A stretch of DNA of 64,000 nucleotides from NCBI RefSeq assembly GCF_011392115.1, contig NZ_JAAJBT010000004.1:1-64000 (forward strand), read 5' to 3'. Origin of the DNA: Flavobacterium difficile (GTDB lineage Bacteria; Bacteroidota; Bacteroidia; Flavobacteriales; Flavobacteriaceae). Shown here piece after piece: positions 59,915 to 64,000 of this stretch (position 1 is its first letter; the number at the start of each line of letters is the position of its first letter). Below the pieces are notes generated by a model. The model was not told the DNA's origin. It was given only the letters and a program-made list of their open reading frames with translations, and made no database searches. The position numbers were made by a program, and so were the translations under genes.

Positions 59915-62900
59915 TTAATTCACAACTAGTTTCTTCATTATTCCTTCGCTAGTTTTTACTAAATAGATTCCTTTTGAAAGTTTACTGGTATCAATAGTTA
60001 AAGCTTCTTTCTCTTCACTTATTTTCTTACCTGAAACATCAAATAATTCGTAATCAGCTACTCTATTAAAATAAACAATTCCGTTTTGAGATGGATTCGG
60101 AAAAATAGCAAATGTTTTAACTTCTGCGTTAAAATTTGGAGCAGATAAAGTATTTGTATCTACTTCAAAAACTGTAATAGTTCCGCTGATTTCATTCGCC
60201 ACTAAAACATAAGCTTTTCCATTTGGACTATTTTCCGGTTTGATGTAAGTAATTCCCTCTGGACCATGATCACCTGCATATGCAGAAGTACTTCTACTGT
60301 TTTTATAATCAACAAAAGTTACGTTATTTGGATTCGTAATATTATAAACCATTACACCGCCAATTCTTTCTAAAGAGATGAAAGCAAAAGTTTCTGTACC
60401 AATTTGTGCAACTGTTACGCCTTCTGGTTCCGGACCTTTAGCACGACTTCTACCTTTTGCCACGTTATTCTCATGATCGGCATTGTAAAGACTTGGCAAA
60501 TTCGCTGCGGTATATCTTTCAAAATCGTCTCCACTATCATATACCAACTGTTTGGTTGTAGTATTAAAAATCGAGAAAGATCGAGCACCTACAGCGTTAA
60601 TTATTTCAAAATCTGAATCAGCATCTGTATTTCCACTTAAATTCGAAACTCTAAAACGGCCCATATTATAAGATTGTTTTAAAATTGAAGTATTCGGATA
60701 AATAGCTGGATCTAAAGTGTAAGTAGCAGCTCCAACAGTGGTTCTTTCAACAAAACCGGTATATTCTTTTTCATCACCTTCATTAGCCGTAACTAAATAA
60801 GTAGTTCCACCAACAGAATAATTCGCCACAGCATCAGGCATATAAAAAGCTTGAATAGGCCAATTGGCAATTAAAACTTGTCCGTTAGTATCTGAAATAT
60901 CCATTCCATTTCCAGGAAGACTAACATCTTTTGTGCCTAAAGCCCAAATATCAGTAAAAGTTGAAGTGGCCAAATTAATTTCAACAACGGCATTATTTTC
61001 TTGTAGTGTCACCCAAGCTTTCTGAGAATCTTCGCTAATTGTAACGTATTCAGGTTCAAAATCTTGAGATAATGTACTTGTTGCTTTTAATTTTCTAATT
61101 CCAGATGCGATTAATGTAGCTTCTTGCGAATTGTAAGCTGTAAATAATAAAGTGGTAACATTAGCTTGACTTAAAGCAGGAATTCCACCAGAAATGTCAA
61201 TTATACTAACAGAACCTTCGGGATCGATTGAGTAATTCGCATTAGGTTGCCCTTCATTAGCTGTAATAACTTTTGTGCCATCAGGAGAAAACGTAATCAT
61301 ATCTGGTAAGGCACCAACTGTAACTTGTTTTAAAAATACACCATTCGTATCGAAGAAGACTACCGAACCGTTTAAAGTTTCATCTGCATTTGGAGAAGCT
61401 ACTGCAACGATACCATTTTTAACCGCAACAGAAGTAACTCCACCATATGTATTCATATCAATTGAATTAACTACTGTTGGAGTTGTTGGATTAGAAAAAT
61501 TAATAATATCTAAAAATCCTGCCACAGCACTGGTTGTAAATAAACGTTGTGATGCTGGATCATGAACTACAATTTCACAAGTACTTGTGCTTGCTCCAGA
61601 TGGATCAAAACTTCCTACATAATTTAATTCAATTTCTTGTGAAGGAATTGGAGCTACATCATCGTTATCAATAATAAAAACAGTTGAAAATGAATTTCCA
61701 GAAATAGTAACTCCCACCGGATTTTCTAAACTTAATACAAAATATTCCGCTTGTTGTTCAGCTAAGGCATCATCGACGATTGGAATAGTAATAGTTTGCG
61801 TTAATGAACTTGAATTAGTAAAGTTTAAGGTCTGAGTCGATAAAACAATATCACTTGCATTTGCGGTACTAAACGGAGTCGATTTTACCACTAAATCTAC
61901 AGAAGAAGTGGCTGGACTTGTTAAATTGATTAAAAATGAAAGTGTTGCTCCTTCATTAGTGGTAATAAAATTAGAAGCAAAACCCACTGTAGGATTTCCT
62001 GTAGTAAAAGTAGACGCTTGAAGACTGTTTATTGCATTATTGTTTAAATCTTCAACCACATTTGCTAATAACGCTACATAATATTGCTGTCCGTTATTTA
62101 AATTAGTTGTTGGAACAATAGTTATTGTATTCCCAGAAATTGATGCATCAAAAGGAACTTGTGTACCAGAAGCATTATTTAATCTTAATTCTACCAATGC
62201 ATCTACATTAGAATTGGTAATTGCACTATCGTCAACCAATCGAATAGCTTCATTGAAACTCAAAGTGGGTTGTATCGTTGTGGCTACATTTGAAGCTGAA
62301 TTGGAAGGTAAAAAAGTTACACTTGGCGGCGTAATATCAGCACCACTGAAGGTTGTACCTTCCAAAGTGAAATTATCAAACCTATTATTTCCAACAGTAC
62401 CACCACTTCCTTGAGAAAATTCAACTTTTAGTTTGAAATTTGGGTTATTATTCGCTCCAGAAATAGCTGTAAAATCAAAGGTTGCTAAAGTAGGATCACC
62501 ATTATTGGGTAAAATCGTAGTAAACGGAATATAAGATGTTCCATTTAAAGAATACGACCAAGATTGTGTTCCTGCTCCAGATCCCGATCTACGAGTGGCA
62601 AATTTTACTAAAATCGTTTCAAATCCGGTTGTAGGTAAAGAAAATTCTAAAGCTCCTCCAATCGGATCATTAAAACGTAAGTGACTTCCAGAAACATCAC
62701 TATTTCTGGCATTTAAATTCAAAACATTAAAATTTTGACCTGTACCACCTGCAAAATCTATAGCACTAATTCCACCAGGAATAGCAACTAAATTAGCACC
62801 ACCAACTGTTTGTGATGGTGTTGTGATTGTGGAAACAGATGCATTGTTGTTAAAATTCCAATAATGAACCAGATTTTGACCCCATGAAAAACTGGTAAGT

Positions 62901-62950
62901 AAGAGTAATGATAAGATTACTTGTTTTTTTGTTAGATAATTTTTGTACAT
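59915..62950 (-). CDS. Large type IX-secreted choice-of-anchor I protein
   Basis: About 1,011 residues. Signal peptide to GQNLVHYWNF, a jelly-roll-like domain (to about 200), an Ig-like SbsA domain (about 205-325: DITPPSVTFLPSNSASNVATTIQPTLSFNEAI), a Calx-beta-like domain (330-440: TTNEGATLSFLINLT...FIIDNDD), then a large beta-propeller of the choice-of-anchor I type (450-930) with signatures ITANEGQPN and YLVTANEGDEKEY, and a type IX C-terminal sorting domain (FAIFPNPSQNG...GIYLVKTSEGIMKKLVVN). Exported to the cell surface. Relatives may be phosphatase-like or adhesive, no active site is assigned. An ATG at 62983 adds 11 residues, but 62950 gives a cleaner signal peptide. Confidence 0.87.
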   Translation of the reverse strand: MYKNYLTKKQVILSLLLLTSFSWGQNLVHYWNFNNNASVSTITTPSQTVGGANLVAIPGGISAIDFAGGTGQNFNVLNLNARNSDVSGSHLRFNDPIGGALEFSLPTTGFETILVKFATRRSGSGAGTQSWSYSLNGTSYIPFTTILPNNGDPTLATFDFTAISGANNNPNFKLKVEFSQGSGGTVGNNRFDNFTLEGTTFSGADITPPSVTFLPSNSASNVATTIQPTLSFNEAIRLVDDSAITNSNVDALVELRLNNASGTQVPFDASISGNTITIVPTTNLNNGQQYYVALLANVVEDLNNNAINSLQASTFTTGNPTVGFASNFITTNEGATLSFLINLTSPATSSVDLVVKSTPFSTANASDIVLSTQTLNFTNSSSLTQTITIPIVDDALAEQQAEYFVLSLENPVGVTISGNSFSTVFIIDNDDVAPIPSQEIELNYVGSFDPSGASTSTCEIVVHDPASQRLFTTSAVAGFLDIINFSNPTTPTVVNSIDMNTYGGVTSVAVKNGIVAVASPNADETLNGSVVFFDTNGVFLKQVTVGALPDMITFSPDGTKVITANEGQPNANYSIDPEGSVSIIDISGGIPALSQANVTTLLFTAYNSQEATLIASGIRKLKATSTLSQDFEPEYVTISEDSQKAWVTLQENNAVVEINLATSTFTDIWALGTKDVSLPGNGMDISDTNGQVLIANWPIQAFYMPDAVANYSVGGTTYLVTANEGDEKEYTGFVERTTVGAATYTLDPAIYPNTSILKQSYNMGRFRVSNLSGNTDADSDFEIINAVGARSFSIFNTTTKQLVYDSGDDFERYTAANLPSLYNADHENNVAKGRSRAKGPEPEGVTVAQIGTETFAFISLERIGGVMVYNITNPNNVTFVDYKNSRSTSAYAGDHGPEGITYIKPENSPNGKAYVLVANEISGTITVFEVDTNTLSAPNFNAEVKTFAIFPNPSQNGIVYFNRVADYELFDVSGKKISEEKEALTIDTSKLSKGIYLVKTSEGIMKKLVVN

Positions 62951-63123
62951 AGTTGAGTAGTTTTTAATTGCTACAAAATTCATGGCCGTACATTAAAATA
63001 GTATCAAACTAAAAACAAATAAATGTAAAATAATTACAGTTTATCTTTACAAAACTTTACGAAATTGGTTCAATCATCCCCCAAAACCAGCTTATTTATT
63101 TCCTTAAGATTAACTTAAAGCTA

Positions 63124-63888
63124 CTAGGCTCTAATTTTTTCAACAAACTCCCCTATTTTAGCTATGGAATTTTGGGTGATGTACTTGATAAAAGCACTTC
63201 CAATAATTGCACCTTTTTGATGTAAAGTGGCTTGTGTAAAAGTTTCCTTATCACTAATTCCAAAACCTATAATCTGTGGGTTTTTTAAATTTAAACTTGC
63301 AATTCGTTCAAAATATGCTGTTTGTTCAGTTCCAAATCCAGCCTGACCACCAGTAACGGCAGCTGTACTTACCATATAAATGAAGCTGTCTGAAACGGCA
63401 TCAATCTCCATAATACGTTCGTTTGAAGTTTGAGGCGTAATTAGAAATACGTTTTTCAAATTATATTTTTCAAAAATAGCTTGGTATTCAGACAAATATT
63501 CTTCAAGAGGCAAATCTGGAATGATTAATCCATCTATTCCAACTTCTTGACATTTCTGACAAAAATTTTCCACTCCAAACTGCATCATAGGATTAAAATA
63601 ACCCATTATAATTAAAGGAATTTGTACCGAATTACGAACCTCTTTTAATTGTTCAAAAAGTAATTTTGTAGTCATCCCGTTTTCAATGGCTTGAGTAGAA
63701 CTTTCCTGAATGGTTGGTCCGTCTGCCAATGGATCTGAAAAAGGCAAACCAATTTCGATCATGTCTACGCCACTTTTTTCTAATGCTTCAATAGTTGGAA
63801 TGGTATCATTTAAATTTGGATATCCTGCTGTAAAATAGATGGATAATAGCTTTTTATTTTCTTGTAATTTTTGATTGATTCTGTTCAT
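63124..63888 (-). CDS. trpA: Tryptophan synthase alpha chain
   Basis: A 254-residue TIM-barrel enzyme releasing indole from indole-3-glycerol phosphate. SIYFTAGYPNLNDT, MIEIGLPFSDPLADGPTIQ (catalytic Glu), GLIIPDLPLEE (catalytic Asp), FIYMVSTAAVTGG and IIGFGIS with the phosphate-binding IGSAFIKYI are complete. Length is close to E. coli TrpA (268). trpB is expected upstream beyond the window's end on the same strand. Confidence 0.96.
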   Translation of the reverse strand: MNRINQKLQENKKLLSIYFTAGYPNLNDTIPTIEALEKSGVDMIEIGLPFSDPLADGPTIQESSTQAIENGMTTKLLFEQLKEVRNSVQIPLIIMGYFNPMMQFGVENFCQKCQEVGIDGLIIPDLPLEEYLSEYQAIFEKYNLKNVFLITPQTSNERIMEIDAVSDSFIYMVSTAAVTGGQAGFGTEQTAYFERIASLNLKNPQIIGFGISDKETFTQATLHQKGAIIGSAFIKYITQNSIAKIGEFVEKIRA

Positions 63889-63915
63889 TTTTTTAAGGTG
63901 CTAAGTTGGTTTGTT

Positions 63916-63942
63916 TCGCCACGAAGGTGCAAAAACACAAAG
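63916..63942. repeat. CACGAAGG/CACAAAG-type intergenic repeat
   Basis: Tandem near-copies TCGCCACGAAGG, TGCAAAAACACAAAG upstream of trpA, of the same class as 51977-52002. Confidence 0.4.
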
Positions 63943-64000
63943 TTTTTATTTTTTTTGTGAATTTAGCTACTCTCATTTCGAGCCTTGCTGTTATAAATTA

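Noticed and set aside
59915..62983. Several plus-strand open frames within the large secreted protein gene, and similar ones at 31308-32315
   Set aside because: They are antisense frames of composition typical for beta-rich repeats, lack starts with good context and have no family-like sequence.

Overview
The window is a low-GC, gene-dense chromosomal segment from a member of the Bacteroidota, most likely family Flavobacteriaceae and close to Flavobacterium. Three things point there. Many genes carry the Bacteroidota -7 promoter box TAnnTTTG. Two secreted proteins end in type IX secretion (Por) sorting domains. Many small families are typical of flavobacteria, such as the fused E1 dehydrogenase, DUF4258, DUF6642-like, DUF3822, DinB-like proteins and the DUF294/exonuclease pair. 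I see no phage, CRISPR array, plasmid genes or intact insertion sequence. The segment looks like ordinary core chromosome.

Layout. 0-0.3 kb: a tRNA-Val(UAC) gene beside a decayed tandem copy, each followed by the same terminator hairpin. 0.3-3 kb: a small conserved protein and a fused alpha/beta 2-oxo acid dehydrogenase E1. 3-14.2 kb: the most coherent system here, a short-chain carboxylate (acetate/propionate) uptake and activation island. It holds an InsA-like zinc-ribbon/HTH protein, a porin, an MHS-type MFS permease with a small membrane partner, a sodium:solute-symporter/histidine-kinase fusion with a small subunit, a stand-alone receiver, propionyl-CoA synthetase and acetyl-CoA synthetase. 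An identical 18-nt motif lies the same distance upstream of a -7-like box in front of both synthetase genes, and an inverted near-copy overlaps the promoter of the zinc-ribbon gene. 14.2-19.6 kb: archaemetzincin lipoprotein, DinB-like protein, NRDE protein, ATP-grasp protein, LysE-like exporter, DM13 lipoprotein, outer-membrane protein and DoxX-like protein. 19.8-27.7 kb: two tandem paralogous 7TMR-DISM hybrid histidine kinases separated by 640 nt without genes but with an orphan consensus promoter, then a DnaQ-fold protein and a cNMP/CBS/DUF294 protein, a pair known from acetate-metabolism neighbourhoods in other bacteria.

27.8-38 kb: MscS-type channel, Nudix hydrolase, DCC protein, a type IX-secreted protein, proline dehydrogenase, aroB, and an arginine decarboxylase/deoxyhypusine-synthase-like pair. 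38-47 kb: Lrp regulator, M14 peptidase, an XRE regulator preceded by an array of TTACATTTGTAAA sites, lipoprotein, acyltransferase, YitT protein, a secreted superoxide dismutase with an extra helical domain and a YHS lipoprotein. 47-64 kb: kdsB, RecD-like helicase, DUF3822-rsmD, pdxH, rnz, small two-TM proteins, pyrB, pyrR, maf, UbiA prenyltransferase, kdsC, DUF2520 protein, yaaA, a 1,000-residue type IX-secreted protein and trpA. Short degenerate repeats occur in the intergenic spaces of this last part.

Starts were chosen by family length and by the first plausible ATG. Several reading frames open further upstream only through TTG codons and were trimmed. Domain assignments come from motif recognition by eye and no database search was run.
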